Below, in pieces: positions 30,858 to 39,537 of a stretch of 64,000 nucleotides of DNA. The stretch comes from Streptococcus mitis (GTDB taxonomy: Bacteria > Bacillota > Bacilli > Lactobacillales > Streptococcaceae): contig NZ_SWFJ01000002.1 of the NCBI RefSeq assembly GCF_005144795.1, positions 124,001-188,000 of the forward strand, given 5' to 3'. Within the stretch, counting starts at the first letter, position 1. Each line of letters begins with the position of its first letter. Both the position numbers and the translations under genes were made by a program. The notes under the pieces are model-generated. The model searched no databases and was not told the DNA's origin. It saw only the letters and a list, made by a program, of their open reading frames with translations.

Positions 30858-32175
30858 CTTTAACCTCTAATTCTACTCGACCATCCCGCATCAAAAGCGT
30901 CACTTGGTCTTTTTTCTTCAAACTCTCAACCGAATCTACAACGGACTCTTCTTTTTTGACAATAGCATAACCTCGCGCCACAATTCGACTGGTATCCAAC
31001 ATCAGCAAAGCTTCTGAAAGACGCTTCACTTCAGCAACCTTGGCATCATAAACCAGCGCCATTTGGCTACGGAGAAGCTTATCCAACTGGTCTAGACGGT
31101 CTTGATAACGCTGGATTTTGGTAACAGGTGATAATTGTACCAGTCGATGGGTCCTTGCTTGGACTAGTTGGTTGCTGTCAGAAATCCGTGTTCGCAAACT
31201 TTGTTTTAAGCGCAGTTGCAGTTGATCCAAGCGTTGCAAATAACCGTCATACAAGCGCTCTGGCTGTCTAAAGATAACAGACTGACTGCATTTTTTCAAA
31301 GCTTCTTGTTTCTTAGATAGCACATTTCGAACTGCCGTTGCCATCCGTTTTTCCTGATTTTGCAAATGAGCTAATACATCCAACTTGGTCACAGGTGTTG
31401 CCAGTTCAGCCGCTGCTGTCGGTGTTGCAGCTCGTCGATCTGCCACAAAATCTGCCAAGGTCACATCCGTCTCATGCCCTACACTAGAAATGATTGGCAA
31501 ACGAGATTCAAAAATAGCTCGTACCACAATTTCTTCGTTAAAGGCCCAGAGATCCTCGATGGAACCTCCACCACGACCAATAATCAGCAAGTCCAAATCG
31601 TCTCGTTGATTAGCACGCGCAATATTACAAGCAATTTCCTCCGCAGAGCCTTCACCTTGCACCTTAGTTGGATAAAGTAAGATATCGACACCTGGAAATC
31701 TCCTGCTGACGGTCGTGATAATATCTCGAATAACGGCTCCACTGCGACTGGTTACTACACCAATTCTCTTAGAAAATTGGGGCAGAGGTTGCTTGAAGCG
31801 TTCTTGAAACAGACCTTCTTCCGTCAATTTTTTCTTGAGTTGGTCAAACTGAATCGCAAGCGCCCCAACCCCATCAGGCTCTGCCTTTTCAATGATGATG
31901 GAGTAGCTCCCACTGGGTTCATAGACCTGCACACGCCCAATCACATTGATTTTCATCCCTTCTTCCAAATCGAAGCCTAATTTCTGATAAATCCCAGACC
32001 AGATGGTCGCTTGAATAACTGCATGGTCATCCTTTAGGGAGAAGTATTGGTGAGTAGGTCGTTTACGAAAGTTGGAAACTTGACCAGTTAAATAGACCCG
32101 TTCCAAATAAGGGTCTTTATCGAATTTCATTTTCAGATACTTGGTCAAAGTTGTTACCGATAAATACTTTTCCAT
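30835..32175 (-). CDS. xseA: exodeoxyribonuclease VII large subunit
   Basis: The catalytic subunit of a single-strand exonuclease. The 446-residue product opens with an OB-fold ([20 protein letters not shown]), then the nuclease domain ([51 protein letters not shown]), then a long coiled coil (about 260-400). The ATG at 32175 has AGG six bases upstream; a GTG two codons earlier is less likely. It is the first gene of the xseA-xseB-ispA-tlyA-argR-recN operon. Confidence 0.95.
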   Translation of the reverse strand: MEKYLSVTTLTKYLKMKFDKDPYLERVYLTGQVSNFRKRPTHQYFSLKDDHAVIQATIWSGIYQKLGFDLEEGMKINVIGRVQVYEPSGSYSIIIEKAEPDGVGALAIQFDQLKKKLTEEGLFQERFKQPLPQFSKRIGVVTSRSGAVIRDIITTVSRRFPGVDILLYPTKVQGEGSAEEIACNIARANQRDDLDLLIIGRGGGSIEDLWAFNEEIVVRAIFESRLPIISSVGHETDVTLADFVADRRAATPTAAAELATPVTKLDVLAHLQNQEKRMATAVRNVLSKKQEALKKCSQSVIFRQPERLYDGYLQRLDQLQLRLKQSLRTRISDSNQLVQARTHRLVQLSPVTKIQRYQDRLDQLDKLLRSQMALVYDAKVAEVKRLSEALLMLDTSRIVARGYAIVKKEESVVDSVESLKKKDQVTLLMRDGRVELEVKDVKTKEI

Positions 32176-32215
32176 CTCCACCTACTATTCATTTTCTTGC
32201 TCTTTCATGGGTATT

Positions 32216-32224
32216 ATTATACCA
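32216..32224 (-). promoter_or_regulatory. extended -10 promoter of the xseA operon
   Basis: TGGTATAAT on the minus strand is a perfect extended -10, 41 bases before the xseA start; no good -35 hexamer is visible. A seven-codon open frame (MKEQENE) lies between it and xseA, of doubtful meaning. Confidence 0.6.
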
Positions 32225-32267
32225 AAAATATGCCTAAAAATCTCCATTTATGTACCATTATGAGGGA

Positions 32268-32294
32268 AAAATAGAAAAAGGAGGCAAGGCCTCC
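32268..32294 (-). terminator. intrinsic terminator of udk
   Basis: GGAGGC and GCCTCC form a GC-rich 6-bp stem with loop CTT, followed by TTTTTCTATTTTT on the minus strand. Confidence 0.85.
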
Positions 32295-32302
32295 AAATCT
32301 GT

Positions 32303-32941
32303 TTATTTAGTATTTCGAGCTTCTTCCAAAATCTTTGCAATCTTGGTCGTCAACAGATCGATAGCCACTGTGTTGCTGACTCCCTCAGGAATGACGATAT
32401 CAGCATAACGTTTGGTCGGCTCGATAAACTGATGGTACATGGGCTTGACCACACCTAAATACTGGTCAATAACGCTATCAAGACTACGGCCTCGCTCCTC
32501 CATATCACGCTTGATCCGACGAATAATGCGAACATCATCATCCGTATCCACAAAAATCTTGATATCCATCAAATCGCGCAGGCGCTTGTCCTCCAAGACC
32601 AAAATCCCCTCAACGATAAAGACATCTTGAGGCTCTTGACGATAGGTCTTGTTGCTTCGTGTATGCTCTGTATAGTCATAAGTCGGGATGTCCACCGGAC
32701 GCCCTGCCAACAATTCCTTAATCTGCTCGATCATCAAGTCTGTATCAAAGGCAAAAGGATGGTCGTAGTTGGTTTTGACACGCTCTTCAAAGGTCAAATG
32801 AGACTGATCCTTGTAGTATGAATCGTGCTCAATCATGGAAATCTTTTCATCAGGGAAATGCGATAAAATGGCTCTTGAAACACTGGTCTTACCTCCACCA
32901 GAACCACCTGTCACTCCGATAATGATTGGTCTATTTTGCAT
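32303..32941 (-). CDS. udk: uridine kinase
   Basis: Phosphorylates uridine and cytidine in pyrimidine salvage. The 212-residue P-loop kinase has [17 protein letters not shown] (about residues 9-25), the substrate region [10 protein letters not shown], and the lid arginines in [15 protein letters not shown]. Length is standard. It is a single gene with its own terminator. Confidence 0.96.
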   Translation of the reverse strand: MQNRPIIIGVTGGSGGGKTSVSRAILSHFPDEKISMIEHDSYYKDQSHLTFEERVKTNYDHPFAFDTDLMIEQIKELLAGRPVDIPTYDYTEHTRSNKTYRQEPQDVFIVEGILVLEDKRLRDLMDIKIFVDTDDDVRIIRRIKRDMEERGRSLDSVIDQYLGVVKPMYHQFIEPTKRYADIVIPEGVSNTVAIDLLTTKIAKILEEARNTK

Positions 32942-33053
32942 GCTATCCTCCGTTTTTTTATCCGTCGTCTATTCTATCATATTTTTTACAAAATTTATAG
33001 TCTGGTTTGGATAATCTAGGGGAAACAATTCCAATTTCTACACTTCAATTATA

Positions 33054-33932
33054 CTAACGAAAAACCTTCCTTGGCTTGTAGAGGTTATCCCTTTTTTCTA
33101 GAATGGCTAGCAATTTATCATCTTCAAACGCAGCCAATTCTTGTTCTGTTTGGTCGAGCTCTATAAAACGACCAAAGCACACTTCTGTAGCCTCTTCTGG
33201 ACTTAGGAAAACTTTGACAAGGTCACCTGTTCCAATCTCTAGAGGATAGAGAAAGTCCAGTTGCCCAGCCTCCACTTTTTCAGCAATTTCTTCCAAGGTA
33301 AGAGCATCTTCTAGTTGCAAACCAGCTGCACTAGTCCGTGTCAAATGTGACATATGGGCAGCATATCCAAGTTTTTCTCCCAAGTCAACCGATAAGGTAC
33401 GAATATAGGTTCCCTTGCTACATTTCACACGAAAAGTAAAACGTGCTAGATTCCCCTCATAAGAAATCGGACTTGTTCGCTCAAATTGATAAATGGTCAC
33501 CTGACGTTCTGGACGCTCCACTTCCTGACCTGCACGCGCATACTCATAGAGCTTACGACCATTAACCTTAACAGCCGAATACATAGGCGGAATCTGAGTA
33601 ATAGGCCCAGTCAAGCTAGTAATGGCTTCATCAACAAGCTTTTCATCCAAGGGCGACAAAACAGGGGTCTCTGCGACCACTTCTCCACTGGCATCCTCGG
33701 TCGTTGTTGAATAGCCAAGAGTGATTTCACCCTCATAGACCTTGCCCTCATCCTGCATAAACTCGACCATGCGTGTCGCCTTGCCAACCGCAATGGGCAA
33801 AACACCCACCACATCCGGATCCAAGGTCCCACCATGACCAATCTTCTTAGTTCCCAAAATCTTACGCAGTTTAAAAACCGCATCATGCGAGGTCATCCCC
33901 GCTTCTTTTTTTAAGTTGATAATACCGTTCAT
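33054..33932 (-). CDS. truB: tRNA pseudouridine(55) synthase
   Basis: Makes pseudouridine 55 in the T loop of tRNAs. The 292-residue enzyme has the catalytic aspartate in [17 protein letters not shown] (about residues 35-51), the [17 protein letters not shown] motif and [11 protein letters not shown]-like substrate loop ([12 protein letters not shown]). Ten bases separate it from the upstream DUF2130 gene. Confidence 0.96.
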   Translation of the reverse strand: MNGIINLKKEAGMTSHDAVFKLRKILGTKKIGHGGTLDPDVVGVLPIAVGKATRMVEFMQDEGKVYEGEITLGYSTTTEDASGEVVAETPVLSPLDEKLVDEAITSLTGPITQIPPMYSAVKVNGRKLYEYARAGQEVERPERQVTIYQFERTSPISYEGNLARFTFRVKCSKGTYIRTLSVDLGEKLGYAAHMSHLTRTSAAGLQLEDALTLEEIAEKVEAGQLDFLYPLEIGTGDLVKVFLSPEEATEVCFGRFIELDQTEQELAAFEDDKLLAILEKRDNLYKPRKVFR

Positions 33933-33942
33933 TTTTGCTTTC

Positions 33943-35217
33943 TCACTCCCCCTTCAGCGCTTCAAACTTCGCTTTCATGGTTGGATTTTTTCGAGTCAAT
34001 TTTTTAACAGAAACATCTTCTAATTTGTTGTTAGCTAGACGGAGTTGGTTTTCAGATGTTGTCAGGAATTTCTTAACCTCTTCCATGCGTTTGATGGCCT
34101 TGTCGATTTCATCAATAGCTTTACCAAAGTTGGTCGAAGCTGAATTATAGTTTTTAGCAAAAGCTAACTTAAAGGCATCCAAGTCTTCCTCAAAATGTGT
34201 AATATCGATATTTTGCTCACGAACTAAGGCCAACTCCTGCTTGTATTTTAGAGAATTTAGCGCCGCATTGCGTAAGAGACCAATCAACTGGATAAAGAAT
34301 TGAGGACGAACCACATACATCTTTTCATACTCGTGGCTGACGTCAACAATCCCTGTGTTAAAGTAATCATTATCGGCCTCAAGCATGGTCACCAAAACAG
34401 CATATTCGCAGTTCTTTTCACAACGATCCTTGTCCAATTCCTTGTAAAAATCCGCGTTCTTGTGCTTCTTCTCTGTTCCATCCGCTTCGTTTTTCATTTC
34501 AAACATGATGGAAATAATTTCGACCCCATTTTCATCACACTCACGGAAGATAAAGTCCCCTTTGGAACCACGCGCAGAGACCTTGTTATCCTTCTCAAAG
34601 TAAGCATTTGGAAAGGCAAAACTGCGAACCTTGTTAAACTCACTCTCTGCATAGTGTTCCAAACTTTCCCCGATGGCTTTTGTAGATTGTTGGGCTTTGA
34701 AATTCTTATAGAACTCGACCTGTTCACTAGCTGCTTTAAGCTGGGCTTCGTAATTTTGCTTGACAGAAGCCAATGATAACTCATTTTCCTTTTCTTGTAA
34801 GAGGAGCTGATTTTTGACCTCGTCTCTTTCTTTTTCTAGGTCAGAAAGGGTCTTTTGTAGTTGATTTTCATGTTCCAAACGCAAGGTGGCCAATTGGTTT
34901 TCCAAGGCCTGCACTTCCTTGTCCTTTGCTAATAAGGCCTGATGGCTTGTCTGTTCAACTTCTTTCTTGGCCAGTTCTTTCTCTGTATCAAAGTTTTGGA
35001 TTTGACTCTGCAATTGCGCAATTTCTTGGTCTTTTTGAGCTAGTTTAGACTGTTGTTCATTCATGGCCTTTTGCTCAGCCAAGGCCAGTTCCTGCTTCAT
35101 CCGATCATGTAGTTCCTTATCAAACTCTGCTGTTCTCACTTGAGACAGAAGTTCAGCATACTGACTTTCATTTACTGTAAAGACTTCCCCACAGTTGGGA
35201 CATTTGATTTCGTTCAT
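33943..35217 (-). CDS. DUF2130 coiled-coil protein
   Basis: A 424-residue cytoplasmic protein. It begins [20 protein letters not shown], with a CxxC pair that may be half of a zinc knuckle. Residues about 25-175 are a long coiled coil rich in Glu, Gln and Lys. The DUF2130 domain follows (about 180-390), with [33 protein letters not shown] and [17 protein letters not shown], which has the look of a PD-(D/E)xK nuclease core. The biochemical role is unknown. It is followed closely by truB, probably in one transcript. Confidence 0.8.
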   Translation of the reverse strand: MNEIKCPNCGEVFTVNESQYAELLSQVRTAEFDKELHDRMKQELALAEQKAMNEQQSKLAQKDQEIAQLQSQIQNFDTEKELAKKEVEQTSHQALLAKDKEVQALENQLATLRLEHENQLQKTLSDLEKERDEVKNQLLLQEKENELSLASVKQNYEAQLKAASEQVEFYKNFKAQQSTKAIGESLEHYAESEFNKVRSFAFPNAYFEKDNKVSARGSKGDFIFRECDENGVEIISIMFEMKNEADGTEKKHKNADFYKELDKDRCEKNCEYAVLVTMLEADNDYFNTGIVDVSHEYEKMYVVRPQFFIQLIGLLRNAALNSLKYKQELALVREQNIDITHFEEDLDAFKLAFAKNYNSASTNFGKAIDEIDKAIKRMEEVKKFLTTSENQLRLANNKLEDVSVKKLTRKNPTMKAKFEALKGE

Positions 35218-35273
35218 ATCGTTCCTCTTTCTAGACTTCTGTAACCATTATATCATGCCTAAGGGAAAATCAA

Positions 35274-35300
35274 AAACAGCGAGTCGAAACCCACTGTTTA
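35274..35300 (-). terminator. probable terminator of the sulfhydrylase gene
   Basis: AAACAG and CTGTTT pair, with weaker inner pairing across the 14 bases between, followed by TTG and a T-rich stretch on the minus strand. Confidence 0.5.
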
Positions 35301-35312
35301 TCTTCTTTTTCT

Positions 35313-36593
35313 TTAAATTTTTTCCAAGGCCAAGCGCAAGTCTTCAATCAAATCATCTACATTTTCAAGTCCGATAGACAAACGGATTTGGTTTGGTGTG
35401 ACACCTGCTGCTTCAAGGTCTTTTTCTGACAATTGACCATGAGTGGTTGTTGCTGGATGGACAACAAGCGATTTGGCATCTGCCACATTTGCAAGGTCAG
35501 AAAAGATTTCTAAATGATCAATGACCTTGCGTGCTTCTGCCTCGCCACCTTTGACATGGAAGGTAAAGATTGAACCCACACCTTTAGGCAAGTATTTCTC
35601 AGCCAAGGCATGATATGGACTATCTGCAAGTTTTGGATAGTTAACTTTTTCTACCTTAGGATGGTTTACAAGAAAATCAACAATTTTCTCAGCATTTTGC
35701 ACATGGCGTTCCACACGAAGAGAAAGGGTTTCCAGTCCTTGAAGCAAGAGGAAGGCATTAAATGGCGACAAGGCTGCACCTGTATCACGAAGCAATTGAA
35801 CACGGACAGCGATAATAAAGGCTGCTGCCCCCACATCGCGAGTATAGCTCAAATTGTGGTAGCTTGGGTCTTCCTCAACAAATTGAGGGAATTTTCCTGA
35901 AGCTGCCCAGTCAAAACGACCACTATCGACAATCACTCCACCAATAGTCGTACCATGCCCACCGATAAACTTAGTCGCAGAGTGAATGGCAATATCTACA
36001 CCGTGAGAAAAGACATTAATCAAATAAGGTGTAGCAAAGGTATTATCCGAAACTAGTGGAATCTGGTGTTTATGAGCAATCTCAGCCAATTTTTCCAAGT
36101 CAGGAATGTTTATCAAAGGATTCCCCAAGGTTTCAATCAAGACAAGCTTGGTATTGTCATTGATAGCTGCTTCCACTTCCTCCAAATTTTCAATATCGAC
36201 AAAGGTTGTTGTGATCCCATAACGAGGAAGGGTTTCTTTCAAGAGATTGAAAGTTCCACCGTAAATAGTTGATGCTGCCACTACATGGTCACCTGCATGA
36301 GCAAGAGCCAAAATCGTATAAGTCACTGCGGCCATACCTGATGCTGTTGCAAGAGCTCCAACACCACCTTCAAGGGCAGCGATTCTTTCTTCAAAAGCAG
36401 CCGTTGTAGGATTGGTGATACGAGTATAAATGTTCCCTGGTTTTCTCAAGGCAAACAAATCGGCACCTTCCTGCGTGTCATCAAAAACAAAGGATGTTGT
36501 TTGATAAATTGGCACTGCACGAGACTTGGTAGCTGGATCCACAACTTGACCAGCATGTAGTTGCAAGGTTTCAAATTTTAAATCACGAGTCAT
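35313..36593 (-). CDS. metY: O-acetylhomoserine aminocarboxypropyltransferase (sulfhydrylase)
   Basis: A 426-residue PLP enzyme of the Cys/Met metabolism family that makes homocysteine from O-acetylhomoserine and sulfide. The start LKFETLQLHAGQVVDPATKS is typical of MetY; the PLP lysine is in HSATKFIGGHGTTIGG (about residue 207), and YTRITNPTTAAFEERIAALE binds cofactor phosphate from the neighbouring subunit. A relative such as cystathionine gamma-synthase is less likely given length and start. A Met-box overlapping its promoter supports a role in methionine synthesis. Confidence 0.9.
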   Translation of the reverse strand: MTRDLKFETLQLHAGQVVDPATKSRAVPIYQTTSFVFDDTQEGADLFALRKPGNIYTRITNPTTAAFEERIAALEGGVGALATASGMAAVTYTILALAHAGDHVVAASTIYGGTFNLLKETLPRYGITTTFVDIENLEEVEAAINDNTKLVLIETLGNPLINIPDLEKLAEIAHKHQIPLVSDNTFATPYLINVFSHGVDIAIHSATKFIGGHGTTIGGVIVDSGRFDWAASGKFPQFVEEDPSYHNLSYTRDVGAAAFIIAVRVQLLRDTGAALSPFNAFLLLQGLETLSLRVERHVQNAEKIVDFLVNHPKVEKVNYPKLADSPYHALAEKYLPKGVGSIFTFHVKGGEAEARKVIDHLEIFSDLANVADAKSLVVHPATTTHGQLSEKDLEAAGVTPNQIRLSIGLENVDDLIEDLRLALEKI

Positions 36594-36624
36594 AAAACGA
36601 CCTCCAAATAGTTTGATTAAGGAT

Positions 36625-36658
36625 ATTGTAGCACCTTAAGGTATAGTTTACAAATATC
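36625..36658 (-). promoter_or_regulatory. promoter of metY with overlapping Met-box
   Basis: On the minus strand TTGTAA (36648-36653), 17 bases, TACAAT (36625-36630). The 17 bases 36642-36658 read GATATTTGTAAACTATA, resembling the MtaR/MetR Met-box TATAGTTTNAAACTATA with a perfect right half and three mismatches on the left. The regulator would sit across the -35. Confidence 0.6.
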
Positions 36659-36704
36659 AGTTTTCTATATTTTGATATAAGAAATAGCTATTACCTTATT
36701 TTAA

Positions 36705-36733
36705 AAATGAAAAAAGGCACGACTCAATCGTGC
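36705..36733 (-). terminator. intrinsic terminator of the first FNT gene
   Basis: GCACGA and TCGTGC form a stem with loop TTGAG, followed by CTTTTTTC on the minus strand, nine bases after the stop codon. Confidence 0.85.
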
Positions 36734-36741
36734 TCATTTTC

Positions 36742-37539
36742 TTAATCTACATAAGTATCTTCATTTTTATTGAGGAAGGCATATGGAAGACCCATCAAAA
36801 GACCTCCACCAATCAAGTTTCCAACGAAGGTTACGCCCCAGTGGCGAAGCATATTCCCAACACCGAAGTTAGCAATTGAATCAGCAGCAACACTGAATTT
36901 TACAATCGCGAAAGAAGCAAAGTTCGCAGCAATGTGCTCGTTTGTTAAGAATACAAACATGTAAATCGCTGACAACACAAGCCAAAGTTTGGCACCACTA
37001 TCTTTGACCAAAACAAATGAAAGAATCGCAATATTTACGAAAATATTTGCCAAAATCGCCTCAAGCAAGACTAATTCATTTGAACGGCCTAACTTCATCT
37101 CAACAACCCCTGAGATGAAACTATCGTGAGTCAGATGTGCATAGGCTGCCGAATGAGCAAAGCCCCAACCTGCTATCAAAGCCCCGATAAGGTTAAACAA
37201 GGTACAGTAAAGTAAAATCTCAGCTGTTTTTCTCCAAGAGATTTTTTTCAAGAAACTACCAGCAGTCAAGAACATCATGTTTGATGTTACCAACTCGGCA
37301 TTCAAGAAAACAATGTAGGCCAATCCCCAAGCAAAGACAAATGGGAAGAGGAAGCGTCCACTACCTGGTGCAATTTTATTAATCAAGTCAGCCCCAACTG
37401 CACCAGCAGCAGTACTGAAGGTCAAAAATGCACCTGCAAACATCGAACGAATAGCATACTTAAATTTGCTTTGACTATAAAGACTTTCTTTCTTCTTGCA
37501 AGCAAATTCAATCTTTGAGATAAATTCTGAAGAAACCAT
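36742..37539 (-). CDS. formate/nitrite transporter family channel, copy 1
   Basis: A 265-residue membrane protein of the FNT family (FocA/NirC/HSC type), pentameric channels for formate, nitrite, lactate or hydrosulfide. Six membrane segments are visible. The first constriction loop is ELVTSNMMFLT (Thr85) and the central histidine is His202 in NEHIAANFASF. Selectivity cannot be inferred safely; formate export after pyruvate formate-lyase is likely in a streptococcus. It is a tandem paralogue of the next gene with very similar residues throughout. Confidence 0.88.
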   Translation of the reverse strand: MVSSEFISKIEFACKKKESLYSQSKFKYAIRSMFAGAFLTFSTAAGAVGADLINKIAPGSGRFLFPFVFAWGLAYIVFLNAELVTSNMMFLTAGSFLKKISWRKTAEILLYCTLFNLIGALIAGWGFAHSAAYAHLTHDSFISGVVEMKLGRSNELVLLEAILANIFVNIAILSFVLVKDSGAKLWLVLSAIYMFVFLTNEHIAANFASFAIVKFSVAADSIANFGVGNMLRHWGVTFVGNLIGGGLLMGLPYAFLNKNEDTYVD

Positions 37540-37569
37540 AATAAACTCCTAAAACTTTTATTTGTGATA

Positions 37570-37598
37570 ATTATAACATAAAACAGATATAATGAAAA
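37570..37598 (-). promoter_or_regulatory. promoter of FNT copy 1
   Basis: TTTTCA (37593-37598), 17 bases, and TATAAT (37570-37575) with an upstream TGT that makes an extended -10 on the minus strand. Confidence 0.75.
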
Positions 37599-37635
37599 GC
37601 CTTTCCTAATTGCATTTTTAATAAATTTATAAAAT

Positions 37636-37651
37636 CAGTAATCGTTTACAT
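37636..37651. promoter_or_regulatory. cre-like site upstream of FNT copy 1
   Basis: ATGTAAACGATTACTG matches the cre consensus WTGNAANCGNWNNCWW at all but the last position. It starts 38 bases upstream of the -35. CcpA control of a fermentation-product channel would make sense; the direction of the effect is not evident. Confidence 0.55.
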
Positions 37652-37780
37652 TATTTTAATAATAAGCTTTTAGAAGTTTTAGTTATCAGAATATTGAGGT
37701 TGCATGGAATAACTTTTATTCTATTTAATATATTTTATTTTTACAATTTAAAAACGATTTTCTCTGCAAGCCTATTTTGT

Positions 37781-37811
37781 AAAAGAAAAAGAGAGAATCG
37801 TTCTGATTCTC
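37781..37811 (-). terminator. intrinsic terminator of FNT copy 2
   Basis: GAGAATC and GATTCTC pair around AGAAC, followed by TCTTTTTCTTTT on the minus strand. It means the two FNT genes are separately transcribed units. Confidence 0.85.
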
Positions 37812-37830
37812 CCTGATACACTAACTCTTC

Positions 37831-38628
37831 TTAATCAACATATGTATCTTCATTCTTATTTAGAAAGGCATACGGTAAACCAATCAAAAGACCTCCACCT
37901 ATAAAGTTAGCAATAAAAGTTACACCCCAATGTCGAAGGATATTTGGAAGATCAAAGTGAGGTACTTGATCAGCAACCATGCTGAATTTCATAATACTAA
38001 AGGAAGCAAAATTAGCAGCGATGTGCTCATTGGACAAGAAGACAAACATGGAAATAGCTGATAAAATAATCCATAGTTTGGCAGAACCATCTTTGACTAG
38101 TATAGATGAAAGAATGGCAATATTTACAAATACATTGGCAAGAATTCCCTCAAGCAGGACTAAATCACTTGGACGCGCCAATTTCTTGGCTACAAGCTTA
38201 GGAAGGAAGCTATCATTGGTCAAATGGGAAAAGGCTGACGAGTTGGCAAAGGCCCATCCAGCCACCAAGGCACCAATGAGATTAAACAAAGTACAATAGA
38301 GTAAAATAATCATTGCCTTTTTCCAATCAATCTTTTTCAAAAATGCACCTGCTGTTAAATACATCATATTGGAAGTTACCAATTCCGCATTTAGGAAGAC
38401 AATATAAACCAGCCCCCAAGCAAAAACAAATGGGAAAAGGAAATACCCACTACTTGGAACAATACTATTAAGTAAATCTGCACCAATAGCACCAGCAGCT
38501 GTACTGAAGGTTAAAAAAGCACCTGCAAACATAGAACGAATCGCATACTTGAATTTACTTTTCTTGAAAAGACTTTCTTTCTTGTGGCAATAATAATCAA
38601 TCTTCGAAATAAACTCTGAAGAACTCAT
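37831..38628 (-). CDS. formate/nitrite transporter family channel, copy 2
   Basis: A 265-residue paralogue of the preceding channel; roughly three quarters of residues appear identical by eye, including SKFKYAIRSMFAGAFLTFST and the C-terminus LPYAFLNKNEDTYVD. Thr in ELVTSN and His in NEHIAANFASF are kept. The ATG at 38628 (MSSSEF) with AGGAG seven bases upstream is preferred over one six bases earlier that touches the ribosome-binding site. A -10 TATAAT (38656-38661) lies 28 bases upstream. Differences cluster in the loop around residues 140-155 and near 215-225. Confidence 0.88.
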   Translation of the reverse strand: MSSSEFISKIDYYCHKKESLFKKSKFKYAIRSMFAGAFLTFSTAAGAIGADLLNSIVPSSGYFLFPFVFAWGLVYIVFLNAELVTSNMMYLTAGAFLKKIDWKKAMIILLYCTLFNLIGALVAGWAFANSSAFSHLTNDSFLPKLVAKKLARPSDLVLLEGILANVFVNIAILSSILVKDGSAKLWIILSAISMFVFLSNEHIAANFASFSIMKFSMVADQVPHFDLPNILRHWGVTFIANFIGGGLLIGLPYAFLNKNEDTYVD

Positions 38629-38753
38629 AAACATCTCCTATTTTTTATACTTAGTATTATAGTATAAAATATTAAAATAGGTAATTGTTTTTGAAAAATG
38701 ATAATATTTGTATTGATTTAGCATTACTTAGCACGATTACAAAGCAATGTAAA

Positions 38754-38787
38754 AAGAACCAGTAAAACTAAATGTTTACTGATTCTT
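38754..38787 (-). terminator. intrinsic terminator of srtA
   Basis: AAGAATCAGTAAAC and GTTTTACTGGTTCTT form a long stem with one wobble and one bulge; TTTAC follows on the minus strand. Confidence 0.75.
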
Positions 38788-38793
38788 TAACTA

Positions 38794-39537
38794 TTAATAG
38801 CGTTGTTTATATGGTTGATTGAAAGCTGTTAGAATTTCTTCAGGGGTTTGTGAATAATCTTTTTCTTCTTTTAAGTCACCTTTAACGATAATCCGCTCTG
38901 TCGCATCATAGTCCACACAAGTCACAAGTGTGATTTCATCAACTCCACTACGGTCATCAATCTCATCGACGCGATCTGGTGTCACATGCTTGACCTCATG
39001 AATGACATAAGTATAAACCTTATCCTTATCGGTTAGATAAATTTTCATTCCATTTTTAGCACGTGATAATGGAGAAAATAGCATCTGACTGGCATTTTCC
39101 GCCGTGAAGATGTGATGGCTCGCAAGTGAATAGTTTCCTTTCCCCATCACTTGGTCACGCTTCATCGTACCAGCTCCATAGAAGAGATTGACATTATCAA
39201 GACCTTTAAAAATAGGCAAGTTAATTTCTACTTCAGGAATAGCAATTCCACCAATAACTGGTAATTTTTGTGAATCCCATTGTGAGGATAAGACAGCTTC
39301 TGACGAAATGGCTTTTACTGAGTCAAAGTCAAAATTACCTTCTGTATCTTGATTTTCTTCCAATTTTTCTTTTGATACCTGGCTAACTTGATACTTGTTA
39401 GTATTCCAAACCATGAAGATATCACGAATTTTTGAATTAAAGATTAATGCCAGTGACAAGAGGATTAAGAATCCTGCCAAGACATTGATTAGTAAATTTT
39501 TACGATTTGTTTTCTTATTATTCTTTTTATGAGACAT
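38794..39537 (-). CDS. srtA: class A sortase
   Basis: Membrane-anchored transpeptidase that links LPXTG surface proteins to the cell wall. The 247-residue protein has an N-terminal cytoplasmic tail, one membrane segment (about residues 14-33), and the sortase barrel with His141 (SLASHHIF), Cys207 (TLVTC) and Arg215 (ATERIIVKG). It follows gyrA with a one-base junction, the conserved order in this group, and probably depends on the gyrA promoter. Confidence 0.96.
   Translation of the reverse strand: MSHKKNNKKTNRKNLLINVLAGFLILLSLALIFNSKIRDIFMVWNTNKYQVSQVSKEKLEENQDTEGNFDFDSVKAISSEAVLSSQWDSQKLPVIGGIAIPEVEINLPIFKGLDNVNLFYGAGTMKRDQVMGKGNYSLASHHIFTAENASQMLFSPLSRAKNGMKIYLTDKDKVYTYVIHEVKHVTPDRVDEIDDRSGVDEITLVTCVDYDATERIIVKGDLKEEKDYSQTPEEILTAFNQPYKQRY

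Noticed and set aside
34300-34776. A 158-codon plus-strand frame opposite the DUF2130 gene
   Set aside because: Shadow of the coding strand with no start signal or known domain.
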